DNA from: Nemertoderma westbladi
Taxonomy: Eukaryota; Xenacoelomorpha; Nemertodermatida; Nemertodermatidae
Assembly: GCA_032718475.1 (NCBI GenBank)
Contig: JAUCBJ010000973.1
Span: 1-53,088, forward strand
Direction of reading: 5' to 3'
DNA length: 53,088 nucleotides
Position 1 is the stretch's first letter. Each line of letters starts with the position of its first letter. Positions 11,072 to 22,945 of this stretch are shown piece after piece. Position numbers and translations under genes: made by a program. The notes below the pieces were generated by a model. The model did no database searches. It saw only the letters and a list, made by a program, of their open reading frames with translations, and was not told where the DNA came from.

Positions 11072-12595
11072 ACTATCTGAAATTATGAATATGGTTGGCC
11101 ACCACCCCCCCCCCCCCCCCCCTCACTCAAACGAAAAGCTAAATACGTCACAGGTCGGTACAGGGTGGGGGGGGGGGGGGTGATTTTTCAAAATGGAGTT
11201 ACGTGTATGTTATTTTTAGTCGGCCCGTAAATCATCTTTTGTGTCATTGACATCATAATATTAATTGGAATTCATTATATGGAAATTAAATATTTTCACC
11301 GTATTTAGATAATTTTTGTAATATAGGCTAATAAAGATTAAAATAATGCATAAGTAGACTGCGTCGTATATTACCTATACCATTAATAATTCATTTGTTC
11401 TTAGTAGCTAATATATTATGTATCTATTCTTGAGAAATTCAGCAATACAATATTTATAGGCAACCTATGATGGCTACTTACACCCACCCTCCTATTCCTC
11501 TATTCCATTCACTAATACACTTTATGCACACATCACCAAGATTATTGTTAGAGGGTTCATAAAGTATGTTAATCCCCGGATTTTCAATTTAAGTTAATTC
11601 ATTATTTGAGATATGAAAACATCCCTTGTGTGACGATACAAAAATAGATTCAACCATGTCATAAAGTGTCCCGCATGCACCCCCCCCCCCCCCCCCCCCC
11701 AAATATTACATGTATATTCTATTTCACCATAGTTACACCGCAATTATTCGATTTGTTGGTGCCGATGGAAAGGTAACGTTGCAAAGATTCCAAATTTGTA
11801 ATAATATCCGAATTTTGTAGAGGTAAAGCTGATACTTTGGCTTTCGAAAGTTACATGTTTTACATTTGCGAGGGTCCTATTGCAGTATCTGAGTATTGCA
11901 GCTTTACGTCATTAAGTTGGGTTTACCGGCCGCCAATTATTACTGTATTATAGTACCGGCTGACCGGTATTAAAAGTTTAATGTTATTTTAAATCTAAAT
12001 AATCTGTCGGCCTTACCGTCAGACCATACTGAAACAGCTTAGAATGCAGTATTGCTGCTGGAAATACTGCTAGACTAGAAACAACATTAATTATATCACT
12101 CTCAATAATCACAATTTAATTCATTGTACTAAGGTAGTGTCAAAAGACGCGCCAGACTCTCCGCTTTCAATTAATATAAGCCACGTATGAAATGATTGAC
12201 ATTTAATATGCATTTGAATCGATCGAATATCTCTATCCATAGAAACCAAGATAAAAAATTATCAGAGCCTGGCGTAATGACGTCAAATATGTAGCATCCA
12301 ATCACAGTCGATTTTCGAAATTGGCTTCCGGTTCCGGCGCTTACTTAAATCCGCCATTTAGAAGGTTTCCTCGTGTTTTAACAAAAACAACACCCAGCCA
12401 CTCGATTCCGAGCACCTTGTTGCATTCAATTGTTTCTAGCCCAACAAATTTTTCGCGCACCAACCTTATTGCTTATTCCGCGTTCCTTGTTTTTTTACAT
12501 TGCTTGATTAATTATGTAGATTAATTGATTGATGGTAATACAATAACCAGGATGGTCTCTGATTCCCAGTTATATTTATGGCCAGGAAAGGCTGA

Positions 12596-13639
12596 GCGAA
12601 CAAGGACATGATAATAATGCAATATCACGCCGTAAGCTTATACGGAAGGTCAAACGTACATTACTTCGTAAGCTTATCGTGAGTTGAGTTTGTAGGCGTA
12701 CCCCAACCATAAGTTAGTAATCCCGGCCACACACCATCACGTTATCTGTGTCAATAGATTGCGTAGCGAGTGATAGATAGTTAGTAATCTCTTGTTGACC
12801 TCCAATTCCTGCAATGTACTAATTATTAGATGCTGTCAAATAGTTAACGTTAATAACCATTGCCAATTCGATGCCCCGTAAGTGTTAACAGATGATTAGA
12901 TTACAGTACACATTATCAATCTACCTCATAGCAAATACAAAGGATAACAAACTCCCTAGTTAGTTACCGCTAGCAAATGCATTGCCATAGTAACTAGAAC
13001 ACGTTCATGGGGCCTTCGTACAGCACGAGGCTCAGTTATGAGTTACAATTACAGTATTTAAGAAATTTAACCAAACTGCCAATAATTCAAAGAAGAGGGG
13101 AAAGTTCCTCCTCTTCAACCTCCCTTTTAATCCGCACCACCCCAACCCAAAGGCGCACAGAGGATGTAACGGGATCCTGGTTGGCTAAGGGATCCCGACC
13201 GGATTGACTGATGTTGTAGTTCCCTATGAGTCGCCGCGTTGATAATACTAAAGGCCAAAGGTCGGGTAAAACAGAGAGTTTGATGTTATTACTTATCGTT
13301 GTTTATGATAACTTGCAATGTTTACCGTTAAATGGATTACAGCTCAATCGGTGTAATTACATAGACTACGGACGACGGTGAAATCTGTGCGACATCCTAC
13401 ATGAATGATATAGCCAACTGAATTGGTAGGCACGTGATGTCAATATATATAGAAACAGGGAAAAGCACATTACATAGGCTTAACACGTATAATTGGCCAT
13501 CCAAACGATACACATCCCAATAATTGCTGGGGGGCGTTCCCTCAGTAGTCGGTTTGGTTGGTGCCGCGCTGGCCGCTCAGTGGTCAGCTTATACTAGCTT
13601 ATACTACAATTCCTATCTCCCCTTGGGCCTATGTTAGCC
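12596..13639. repeat. Left arm of a large inverted repeat (1044 bp)
   Basis: From GCGAACAAGGACATGATAAT inward to ATGTTAGCC this segment is the near-identical reverse complement of 17486-18529. Only scattered substitutions and small indels are seen. The arm contains CACGTGATGTCA followed by a TATATATAG near 13450, which could be promoter material reading inward. A 66-codon ORF inside each arm is a by-product. No convincing target duplication was found at the outer ends. Confidence 0.93.
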
Positions 13640-14889
13640 CCTATCCCCTGAGGTGGGTTGTTAAACCGCCTCTTGGCTAACATATTGTTGTATCATCCAT
13701 TCTCTCGTATGCTTTATTGGCTGCATACCTTAACTGATTGATAAATCAGTTCACCCCCCATTTATTGGTTGGACGTGTATAACGGAATGGATCCGCTTAC
13801 ACTCCCCCCATGCTATCTTCCCAGTGAGAAGACAGCATCAACTGATAAGTGCACTCCATTCCGGGGAATCCAATCTAGCATTGGATGTGGGCTGGGATTA
13901 TCTTCACTGGGACCAGTCTCCGAATATGGTCCACTGGGTCTGATCTCATTGTCACTCCTGCGAGCTAGGGTGCACCAAGGCATGGGGCATCTCTAGTTTA
14001 GATGATCGCCGCTCCTCCGTCAATTTTAAATTGGGTACTGTCGGTACCCCTACTTCATCACTCCCCACACATCCTATTAGTCCCATAGGACACATCCTCA
14101 CCCCGACTCGCTCCCCACACTTTCCCAGATGTTGCACCCTTCATCCACCGACCTCCAGTACTCAACCCAACATTATATGTAATACACTTTACACTTTGCT
14201 CCAGTCGGATTCCCATGATAGCACATATGGGCACTCTATACATGATAAGTAGGTTCCGTCTGTTGTCTCATCCTCCTGTTTCAGTCAATGAGTCCCCCGT
14301 CCCAGTAGCTAGTTGAGAAAGGTTATATTTGACTTTATAGTATCTACATGGTTTTTTATTATATTTCTATATAATATTGCACTACGATTAATTGCACTAT
14401 GTATTAATTTGAATTATTTACAGTTAAGGTGGGAGTGTTCCTGAAACATTAGGTTATATTCCTGACGATGCCTTCCAGGCACACTGATGTTATCCCATCG
14501 ATGTTACACCAGGTGACATCCAGAGCATCAGTCAAGAACCTTCCTCCCATCCCTTCTGGAAACCATCGTAGTTCTTTACCTTTGTCATCGTCTTGTCTCG
14601 GGCATTTCTTGCTATCCAGCTGGTTCTTTAGTGGTTGGTTCCCTGGGTGGGGCCATTATTCTCTCTCGATATCGCTTTGCTGGTGGTCCTGTCGTGTACT
14701 TTACCCCTTGTGGCATCCCACATGGTGATTCCCATCTCGTGGGGAATGTGCTTGTCCAAGAATTACCTGAACTCTCCTCTTCCCTCCACCGTCCACCTAT
14801 ATAGGTATCGCTGGGTGTTGGTAACCCCTCCTCGCGATGCTGTTGTTAACAACGCCTGGTAAGTAAAGGTAACTTTCTATGAATCAACT

Positions 14890-15160
14890 GGTAATGGACA
14901 TCCTGGTTGATAATGAAAAAACCACACCAGAATTCCTGGGCCTTCATCCTTTGCTTCTTTATCACGCCCATATCCGCCCAATCTTTGAACACCCATAACT
15001 TCTCCTCATCACTCATTCCATCGCAGTGACAGTCGAAGTGGCCATGGAACTTGTACTTATCGCATCAGTGGTGCAATTCCGGATATGCACCCAAGGTATG
15101 GCCCAAATCGTGACAATACTTACACCTTTCTCCTTTATCGTATCGGTGTAGTGTAAGTAT
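14890..15160 (-). pseudogene. Gag-like zinc-knuckle remnant
   Basis: The minus strand near 15130 reads CKYCHDLGHTLGAY, close to a CX2CX4HX4C knuckle with the last Cys replaced. One stop codon later comes a second knuckle-like CDKYKFHGHFDCHC, followed by an open stretch containing EEKLWVFKDWADMGV. Two adjacent knuckles are typical of the nucleocapsid part of retroelement Gag. I could not assign it to a family. Confidence 0.55.
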
Positions 15161-15799
15161 CGGTATCATTCATTCTTTGATGGGTTAGTCACCCACAGTA
15201 GTCGCAGCTTGTCTCCTGAACTCACCCTTCTGGCCTACGCGTCCATTTGGGTCTGTGGTGTTGTTGATAGGTAAACATTTTGACATTCCTATCGCGACCC
15301 AAATCAATCTCGTTTCCTCCCTCGGCAGCGTCTCCCCGAATACTACTCTCGACCTGTACCAGGTTGATCCCCCAGTTTGATCGCCACCACCAGGAAGTTG
15401 GTTACTGGCTCTCCACATTCCCAAGCACTGGGCGAGGTTCCCGACCCAGAATCAACTCCAACTCATGATATCCTTCCCCAGACCAGCTCTCATATGAGAC
15501 CTCCCCATCACCTGCCCTCAACTTCTTCCTTCAATAGTCACCCTCGGACCCCGCAGGTATCGGCATCCTCTGCATCCTGGACGTCGATCCTGGCAGATGG
15601 TTTAATTTGGGCCCATTCTTCTTTCCATAGGTCCCCAAGTCAAACAGAAAAATATCTCTGTTCGGTGCTCCCATAAGTTGCAATATGGTCTTACCAGATC
15701 CTGTTGACCCCTTTCTTGTCTCCTCGTAATCCTCTATGGTCCCCTCGTTATCCAGAAGCATATAGCCCTCCTTGTCTATCGAGTCCATGAATTTCTTTG

Positions 15800-16840
15800 A
15801 TAGATCCCTCTTGTGAGTCAGAATCCCGAAGGTTGCCTCTTTTCCCTTCACGACAAACCACCCAGGCGAGTCTTCATTGGTTGTCGATGACTGTGAAATC
15901 CATCACTGTTATTAAGTCGCCTTTCTTCAGTTCCCGTTGATTATTCCTTCACTTGCTCCTCTTGCGGAACGTACTCTTGGAGACACCTCTCCCAATACTC
16001 TGCTCCAATGGCATTAGCCACCTTCCAACTTTGTCACACATATACATCGTCCATGTGTATGTATCTCATGTCTACTTCTGCTGGCCTCTCTTGTAGTAGG
16101 TGCGCCAGTGTCAAAGCCTCATGGACTCTGGATCGTCATTCAAGGGACACAGCAGTCAGCTGTTTATTACACCATCGCACTTTGCCTGCACTGTCCTCAG
16201 TACATCCTCCATCACCATGTGGTTGTTGAGAAGTGTTGTCCTCAGCCGCTTAGTGCTACTGACCATGCGTTCTATGCAACCCAGCTTGTGGGGTGCATAT
16301 GGCGTCCTCCTCTCCCAGTTATAGGGGGCTTCCATATAGCTCCCTTCACTCCTCCCCCTCCAGAATGTCAAAGGCCTCTGCCAACTTGTTCTCCGCTTCA
16401 ATGAAGTTGGTTTCATTGTCCGAGTTGAGGACCTTGACTATTCCGCCCCGCTGGGTTACGAATCGATCCAACGCATTTATAAATGCCGATGCTGTCGCAT
16501 CCTGTTCCAGTTCTATCGCTACTGCCCATGACTTGTTACACACAAAGATTATCCCGTAGCATTTCTCCATGTGCCTCATCACTTTGATCTTTATCGGACC
16601 AAACATATCTACACCACTATACGTGAATGGCGGTATATTATGCGTCACCCTCGTTTCCAGGAATGGTGCCATCTCTTGTATGGCCCTTGTCTTCCTAATC
16701 CGCCGACCATCTGACACTGTCCCACTACTGACTTCACCATCTTCCTCAGTTGGTTTACCCAATATGCCATCCTTATCTCATCAAGGGTTGCGCCGCATCG
16801 GCTCCGCTGTGTACTGTGGTTTAATCGGAGTCCCATATGA
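15800..16840 (-). pseudogene. BEL/Pao-type integrase and C-terminal region, frameshifted
   Basis: On the minus strand a zinc-binding segment (GATLDEIRMAYWVNQLRKMV, about 16790-16730) runs, after a frame change, into IPPFTYSGVDMFGP and later VLNSDNETNF: the first two Asp of a DDE integrase core. A further frame change leads to HKLGCIERMVSS, where the third acidic residue is expected. Near 16000, AEYWERCLQEYVPQ and then LKKGDLITVMDF match the region that follows integrase in BEL/Pao Pol proteins. Several frameshifts and stops make it a pseudogene. The BEL/Pao call rests on the PPFTY-GVD-FGP and following motifs. Confidence 0.8.
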
Positions 16841-17442
16841 TCTGGTTGACTATCAGCGACCCCAGGGGGATTATTATTGGTTTTGGGTTCAACGGTATTA
16901 ACCCACTTGTGTTGTTGGCTATCCTAGAGTTCATTACCAGGATGCCATTGTTATGGAATTAATAGACTTTTAGTTAGTTCAAACCAGACTGTAGCCTAAC
17001 GATGGACAAATGTTACATGAACTTATACTATTACTGTAGTTTACTTATTGCCAATATAATCACCATGACCCACAAGATCTATACAATGCTACCAGTACTA
17101 CAGTATATATACCATATTTTTAAATAGCTCGGAATAGGAGGAAAGGAAGAAATATTATTGAAGGAAGAAATTTATACGAAAAGATACCTTAGGGGGAAAA
17201 CTTGATTTTCGAGTTTGATTTTGTGTGCGATAGACCGACATCTCAGCTCTTTAATGAGGTAATAAAAATCATAATGATTGGTTTATTAGATAGGTACAGA
17301 GACATTAATGTATTGTGCAAAGGGGCAACTTTTTTAAAACAAAAGCCAAAAATTGAAATTCAGTTTGGGACGTCGCGGAGCACGTGAATAACTGAAGCCA
17401 ATCTGTAATACAAGTAGTAGGGGTTTGGCCGGCTCGGTGACA

Positions 17443-17472
17443 CTTGGACCCCACTCATGAGTGGGGTCCAAG
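17443..17472. repeat. 30-bp perfect palindrome just inside the right arm
   Basis: Positions 17443-17472 form an exact palindrome (half-site CTTGGACCCCACTCA), 13 bp inside the right arm. Part of it recurs as GTGGGGTCTGTCTTGG on the minus strand at the arm border. It can form a 15-bp stem as cruciform or RNA. Confidence 0.9.
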
Positions 17473-17485
17473 ACAGACCCCACTC

Positions 17486-18529
17486 GGCTAACATAGGCCC
17501 AAGGGGAGATAGGAATTGTAGTATAAGCTAGTATAAGCTGACCACTGAGCGGCCAGCGCAGCACCAACCAAACCGACTACTGAGGGAACGCCACCAAGCA
17601 ATTATTGGGATGTGTATCGTTTGGATGGCCAATTATACGTTTTAAGCCTATGTAATGTGCTTTTCCCTGTTTCTATATATATTGACATCACGTGCCTACC
17701 AATTCAGTTGGCTATATCATTCATGTAGGATGTCGCACAGATTTCACCGTCGTCCGTAGCCTATGTAATTACACCGATTGAGCTGTAATCAATTTAACGG
17801 TAAACATTGCAAGTTATCATTAACAACGATAAGTAATAACATCAAACTCTCTGTTTTACCCGACCTTTGGCCTTTAGTATTATCAACGCGGCGACTCATA
17901 GGGAACTACAACATCAGTCAATCCGGTCGGGATCCCTTAGCCAACCAGGATCCCGTTACATCCTCTGTGCGCCTTTGGGTTGGGGTGGTGCAGATTAAAA
18001 GGGAGGTTGAAGAGGAGGAACTTTCCCCTCTTCTTTGAATTATTGGCAGTTTGGTTAAATTTCTTAAATACTGTAATTGTAACTCATAACTGAGCCTCGT
18101 GCTGTACGAAGGCCCCATGAACGTGTTCTAGTTACTATGGCAATGCATTTGCTAGCGGTAACTAACTAGGGTGTTTGTTATCCTTCGTATTTGCTACGAG
18201 GTAGATAGATAATGTGTACTGTAATCTAATCATCTGTTAACACTTACGGGGCATCGAATTGGCAATGGTTATTAACGTTAACTATTTGACAGCTTCTAAT
18301 AATTAGTACATTGCAGGAATTGGAGGTCAACAAGAGATTACTAACTATCTATCACTCGCTACGCTATCTATTGACACAGATAACGTGATGGTGTGTGGCC
18401 GGGATTACTAACTTATGGTTGGGGTACGCCTACAAACTCAACTCACGATATGCTTACGATGTAATTTACGTTTGACCTTCCGTATAAGCTTACGGCGTGA
18501 TATTGCATTATTATCATGTCCTTGTTCGC
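17486..18529. repeat. Right arm of the large inverted repeat (1044 bp)
   Basis: This is the reverse complement of 12596-13639. The inner end is GGCTAACATAGGCCCAAGG and the outer end CATGTCCTTGTTCGC. The equal lengths and sharp ends suggest terminal repeats of one element, not two chance insertions, though two opposed solo LTRs remain possible. Confidence 0.93.
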
Positions 18530-18830
18530 GGAAAATGCTAGGTACTGCTAGTCGTAATAATGAAACAAACAAAAATATGCAAATGAACAAAGATACTCTG
18601 ATCAAGGTAAACAACATAAGCTTACTTTCAAATATGGAGATGGATGGAATATCTACCAGACTACTATTCCACTCCCGAACTACTTTAATCAAAGTTCACG
18701 TTCCCATGGTAGTAGTTTTTCAGTGAATCACTCAATATATACAGTATATCTAATAATGTCCGACGGCAAGCATCACCATCGCCCTTATTAATATTCATTG
18801 GGAAGCATTGACCCCTATTACTGTAAGGTG
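18530..18830. other. Unassigned spacer
   Basis: Between the outer end of the inverted repeat and the next array I see no gene or repeat. The ORFs on both strands are short and show no domain. Confidence 0.5.
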
Positions 18831-19114
18831 TCCCCCATTAATGTTTGTGCCCCTCATAAATGTTTGTGTCCCTCATTAATGTTTGTGTCCCTCATTAATG
18901 TTTGTATCCCTCATTGATGTTTGTGTCCCTCATTAATGTTTGTGTCCCTCATTAATGTTTGTGTCCCTCATTAATGTTTGTGTCCCTCATTAATGTTTGT
19001 GTCCCTCATTAATGTTTGTGTCCGTCATTAATGTTTGTGTCCCTCATTAATGTTTGTGTCCCTCATTAATGAGCCCCTCATTAATGTTTGTGTCCCACAT
19101 TAATGTTTATGTCC
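18831..19114. repeat. 19-bp tandem array (about 15 copies)
   Basis: The unit CATTAATGTTTGTGTCCCT is repeated about 15 times. Most copies are exact; a few carry substitutions (CATAAATG, CATTGATG, GTCCGT), and one copy is truncated near 19070. Confidence 0.95.
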
Positions 19115-19504
19115 TGGCCGCTATGGGCTTCCGTTGATGCTTCTGTAAGAAACAGCTTCTGTACTCGGTATAACTGACTTACGGATCTCGTTTTATATCG
19201 ATCTACGATAAACCAGTCCATGATGATCACTTATCTATGGTATCTATGGTAACCGTGAACGCTTCCATTTCCAACATTATTGTCTCCCATTCATGGAGTC
19301 ATTTCCCGATTTGGGGAATCTTTTGACCAAAAATATATGTTGTTAAGATGCACCCACCACCCTTTAAACGAAATACCTAAAGAGAATTGGGGAAAATGCA
19401 ATCATCCTTGACAATGTACGTTAATCAATATGGCTCGACATATATATTGTGACATGAGGTGGTGAAGCACTCAAATGCAGACAAAAGTGCATTTTCAAAG
19501 GGAT

Positions 19505-20695
19505 CCAATGGCTACTTGGTCGCAGGAAACATTCCCTCGAGACATCCAACCTCCACACTATAGTTAGCACGACGAACTACTGCAGTTGGAGAATATATTC
19601 TTTGAATTTGAGTTGATTAAGACGAACAATGGAGCACGGATGGGTCCTCCTCAGTTCCTGTGTTGATCGAATCAATTTATAGCGGAATTAATATATCGTA
19701 GGGCGCTGTTTGAGTTGTCTCCACTCCAGTCATTCTAAGTTAAGGTACTTTAAGTTAATGTCTTAGAAGTTATATAAGTAAGAATTTATATATATCCCTT
19801 GTGGTATTGCCCGGGTAGGATCAATGTGATGGATGATGTGCTTGCACTGCACGGTGAGCATAAAGCAGCACAGGCTCAACTGCTGTACGGAATAGATGTA
19901 CCTTTAAGGAGCAGAGCATGAGATATCACAGCTCTTAAAGATGCTAGATAGATTGTGGATGGCAGACCTTTACGAATTCGATGATTTTCACCAGAACTCC
20001 GAACTCATAATCCAAGGTAGCAGAAGTCATTGACATGACTTTTTTGGTCTTTATGTTATTCACGGAGGCCCACATTGGATGCCTCTTACAGCTTACATGC
20101 ATCAGTGGTGGCCTCCTACCTCTATCTACTGTCATGGAGACAGCACCATCATTGTCACCATAACATTGTCCGGATACCCTAAATGGACAATTATAAAATA
20201 ATGATGTCCACAACTTTTAGTAACTTGTGCGCACAACTTGTATCTTTTATTCACAACTTACGTAAGTTGTGCGCCGAAGTTACAGTTAGTATATTCAGCG
20301 CACAAGTAACTAAGTTGTGCAAACAACCACAAGGGATTAATGTAGTTCTGAAATGGATTGATCTAATAATACGTATTAGATCAATCATAAAAAGTGACCC
20401 CCCCCCCCCCCCCCCACCCCCCATAAAAAGTGCCATAACTTAATTTATAATGGCCGTAGCGTGGAGGAGATATCTCAAACTGTGCCCAACGGTATATTAA
20501 TTCATTTATAAAATGATTCAAACATCACAGGAAATCAGGAGGACCCATCCGTGCTCCATTGTTCGTCTTAATTAAATTCAAATTCAATGAATAGTTTCCC
20601 TAGCCCAGCTGCAGTAGTTGGTCATGCTAACCATAGAGCGGAGGTTGTATATCTCAAGGCAAGGCAATCTTTCCTGCGACCAAGTACAGCTGAAA
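19505..20695. mobile_element. Non-LTR RT relic between inverted flanks
   Basis: A segment at about 19505-19665 (with ACTTGGTCGCAGGAAACATT and GGAGCACGGATGGGTCCTCC) is repeated in reverse complement at about 20535-20695, diverged by indels. Between them, on the minus strand, 20110-19820 reads VNNIKTKKVMSMTSAT, then DFCYLG in another frame and VEPVLLY further on. These are typical late motifs of LINE-type RT, broken by frameshifts. Which part belonged to the original element is unclear. Confidence 0.65.
20215..20330. repeat. Nested palindromes with ACAACTTACGTAAGTTGT core
   Basis: An exact 18-bp palindrome (ACAACTTACGTAAGTTGT) near 20255 sits within a larger imperfect inverted pair: AGTAACTTGTGCGC near 20218 and GCGCACAAGTAACT near 20298. 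A poly-C tract follows at 20398-20415. Confidence 0.8.
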
Positions 20696-20699
20696 TAAA

Positions 20700-22134
20700 T
20701 AAATCGTAAATTGAAATATCCGGCCAGGTCAGTTTTAAGAAACAGTGCCGAACTACTGTAAATTCATACTAAATTTCGTATTATTTCATTATTTTATTTG
20801 AAAAAGGCTATTATTTTTAAATTTGAGTTGATTAAACGTTGGCATTTTAACACTCGCTTCGCTCGTGCTAAAAACCTGCCAACTCTTGTACAACTCAACC
20901 ACTCGGACAGAATAGTTTAATTTCGCTAAATTGAAAATGAGTGAAAAAAAGCGTTGTTTTCCGCTTACTTTTTTGTATCGAATAATAGTCCTTTTTTTCA
21001 TTTTTGTATTTTTAACATTTTTTAAGAAAGTATTATTGTTTCCTTTTTTGTTTCTAACTGTTCACTTGTTGTTATTATTATAATATGTTTATTGAACTGG
21101 CCCAATGTTAAATTGTTGATTACTATTTTTGTAATGGAAGAGGCTTTTCATGACTATTTTTATCACGGCTATTCATGACGAAATTAGGAAACTTTGCAAG
21201 GAAAACCACAATGTGATTGTGTCTGAAAGGACAATTCGACGTCACAATGCATTGAGCATCAACTTAAACATTAGAAAATAATTTAATGTAGGAGACATTC
21301 GACATATAGAGGCAGCAATTAAACATTCGAAAAAAAAATGAAAAAAATACTTTCGAAAAAGATGAAAAAAATCCAAACGAATAAAGACGAAAAAAATGCA
21401 AAAATACTTGCTTTCGAAAAATATGAAAAAAAAAATACTAAAAAAGCAGTAAATGGTCGGAAATCACCACCGTAGTTTAGTGTACAAAATTATTGGTGTT
21501 TCGGTCCAGAGATATGTAATATATTATGTAAATGAAAATTACCTGGTCCCAGCTATTGATAAAGTTGCCTTTATCATTATTTCTTTATTGAAATAAATAA
21601 AGGATTGATTTGGTAAAATAATGGTACTATAGCGCAATCGTAATGCCGACAGAACCGGAGGCGTCGCAACGGGGGGAGGGGGGAAATGTTCCCCCGGGCG
21701 CACTCACCCAGGGGCGCTGAAATGCCAGGGAAAATGTCAGGGAATTCTTGTAAAAATAGAACAAATCAGTGAAAATTCAAGGATTGCGATACATTATTTT
21801 ACAGGACATGTGTCATAAGCGAAAATGCGGAAAAATTTTTTCTGCTCGCTTCGCTCGCCACCATATATCGCTTCATTCAATATACTATAAGTGCACTACG
21901 GTACTGTACAGTATAGTGTAAAATAGAAATAAATATAAATTAAAATAGAAAATAGAAACAAGCAGCCCCAAATAACTCCAAACAGTTTACTGCAGTAGGG
22001 ACTAGGGATAACAAAGTGTATAAAGGTGATAGGTCAGTAGGTACCGGTACCGCTAGGCTATCACACATCTGTTACAAAATATCATCTGTAAAAAATACTT
22101 CAGATTATTCCCCTCAACCAAATTAATAGAAACC
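20700..22134. other. AT-rich gene-free stretch upstream of MRPL17
   Basis: It is A-rich between 21300 and 21460 with repeated GAAAAAAAT-type runs. A short GC-rich patch (CGGGGGGAGGGGGGAAATG, 21670-21690) followed by CCCGGGCGCACTCACCC may be a repeat remnant. Nothing else is recognised. Confidence 0.55.
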
Positions 22135-22722
22135 ATGCCTATCCGCTATGCTTGGAAACCGAAAAGGTCCCCGAAACGCGAAGACAAATACTGGCGGAAC
22201 CTCGGGAAAGGGCCCGCGAGACGCCTCGATCTAATCCGTAACGTAGTAACTAAACTCTACCGGTACGAACGACTAGAGATGTCGTACGACTTGGCGGACG
22301 AGGCGCAACCGTACGCGGAGAAATTAATAAACATCGCGAAATTAGGAGACCAAAACGCTTACGCGATGTCCATGGCCGACTACTATATAACCGAGAAAGA
22401 TTTAATCCCTAAACTCTTCCACGTGTTCGTTCCCCGTTACGCCGACATGTCGGACGGGTTTATTAAAGTGTTCCGCAGTCCGCCGACACCCGACAACCGC
22501 CCGATGGGGATCATCGATATGAAACTGAACGGATACCCCCCGTTGAGACCAGAACATCCGTACTCCGAGTATAATATTCTAAATGTTTTAATAAACTCTG
22601 CGAAACGGCGACAAACTGATTCGAATATTAAACAACCCGAGGGTTTAGCTTTAGACAGTAATAATAAAGCGGCTATCAATAGTAATATTGAAATTCATAA
22701 TGAATTACATACGGAAAAATAA
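22135..22722 (+). CDS. MRPL17: Mitochondrial ribosomal protein bL17m
   Basis: This 195-residue protein matches the bacterial-type L17 family of the mitochondrial large ribosomal subunit, where it helps form the exit-tunnel side of the particle. Recognisable family blocks are RRLDLIRNVVTKLYRYERLE (residues about 30-49), AEKLINIAKLGDQNAYAM (about 62-79) and EKDLIPKLFHVFVPRYAD (about 87-104). The start is the ATG at 22135 in a good context (GAAACCATG). The length is near the vertebrate protein (about 175), with an extra Asn/Lys-rich C-terminal tail. There is no intron. AATAAA at 22718-22723 overlaps the TAA stop, so the 3' UTR may be only some tens of bases. The coding part is clearly more GC-rich than its surroundings. 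Confidence 0.95.
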   Translation: MPIRYAWKPKRSPKREDKYWRNLGKGPARRLDLIRNVVTKLYRYERLEMSYDLADEAQPYAEKLINIAKLGDQNAYAMSMADYYITEKDLIPKLFHVFVPRYADMSDGFIKVFRSPPTPDNRPMGIIDMKLNGYPPLRPEHPYSEYNILNVLINSAKRRQTDSNIKQPEGLALDSNNKAAINSNIEIHNELHTEK

Positions 22723-22723
22723 A
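22718..22723 (+). promoter_or_regulatory. AATAAA overlapping the MRPL17 stop codon
   Basis: The hexamer shares bases with the TAA stop at 22720-22722. If used, cleavage would fall within a few tens of bases of the stop. Confidence 0.5.
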
Positions 22724-22807
22724 TTTGATTAATTAATTTAATTATATTATTAATTAAGGTGTTAAGTGAATCCATTAGTTATTTCGAGATGTTCTTACGA
22801 ATGAGAC

Positions 22808-22945
22808 GGGGGGGGGGGGGGGGGGGGGTGCTGCAAATCCCATCTCGGCGAATTAATATATCGTCTAAATGTTAAATTATCAATTTATGGAAAGGAGCAG
22901 GTTACAGTGGCACGTTATTCTAACCAAAACAATAAACTAAAGTCA
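22808..22945 (+). mobile_element. Family A TIR element, copy 2 (truncated)
   Basis: A G-run of about 21 is followed by the family interior with GGAAAGGAGCAGGTTACAG and AACCAAAACAATAAAC. The right end is lost after about 22945. Confidence 0.8.

Larger units (their letters stand above)
10084..12595. other. Gene-free region with many poly-G/poly-C tracts
   Basis: Long homopolymers occur at 10499-10516 (G), 10829-10851 (G), 11105-11122 (C), 11167-11180 (G) and 11680-11700 (C). A short array of the 11-mer GGTACTAGTCG sits at about 10677-10720. One TIR element is annotated separately. No gene was found. The poly-G/C lengths may not be exact in an assembly. Confidence 0.8.
13640..17485 (-). mobile_element. 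Interior of the inverted-repeat element, with BEL/Pao remnants
   Basis: The 3.85-kb spacer between the inverted arms is mostly decayed retroelement sequence on the minus strand. It holds a BEL/Pao-type integrase (about 16840-16160), the region that normally follows it (about 16010-15800) and a zinc-knuckle block (about 15160-14890). No reverse transcriptase or protease was recognised. In the minus direction the integrase comes before the zinc knuckle, the reverse of the usual gag-pol order. Confidence 0.75.

Noticed and set aside
15531-15851. Walker A-like GSTGSGKT on the minus strand inside the inverted-repeat element
   Set aside because: It lies in frameshifted, decayed sequence just after the BEL/Pao C-terminal region, with no other ATPase motif I can trust.
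12585-18540. GGAAA on both outer sides of the inverted arms as a target duplication
   Set aside because: On the left it lies several bases outside the arm and on the right directly at it, and the match is short; not convincing.
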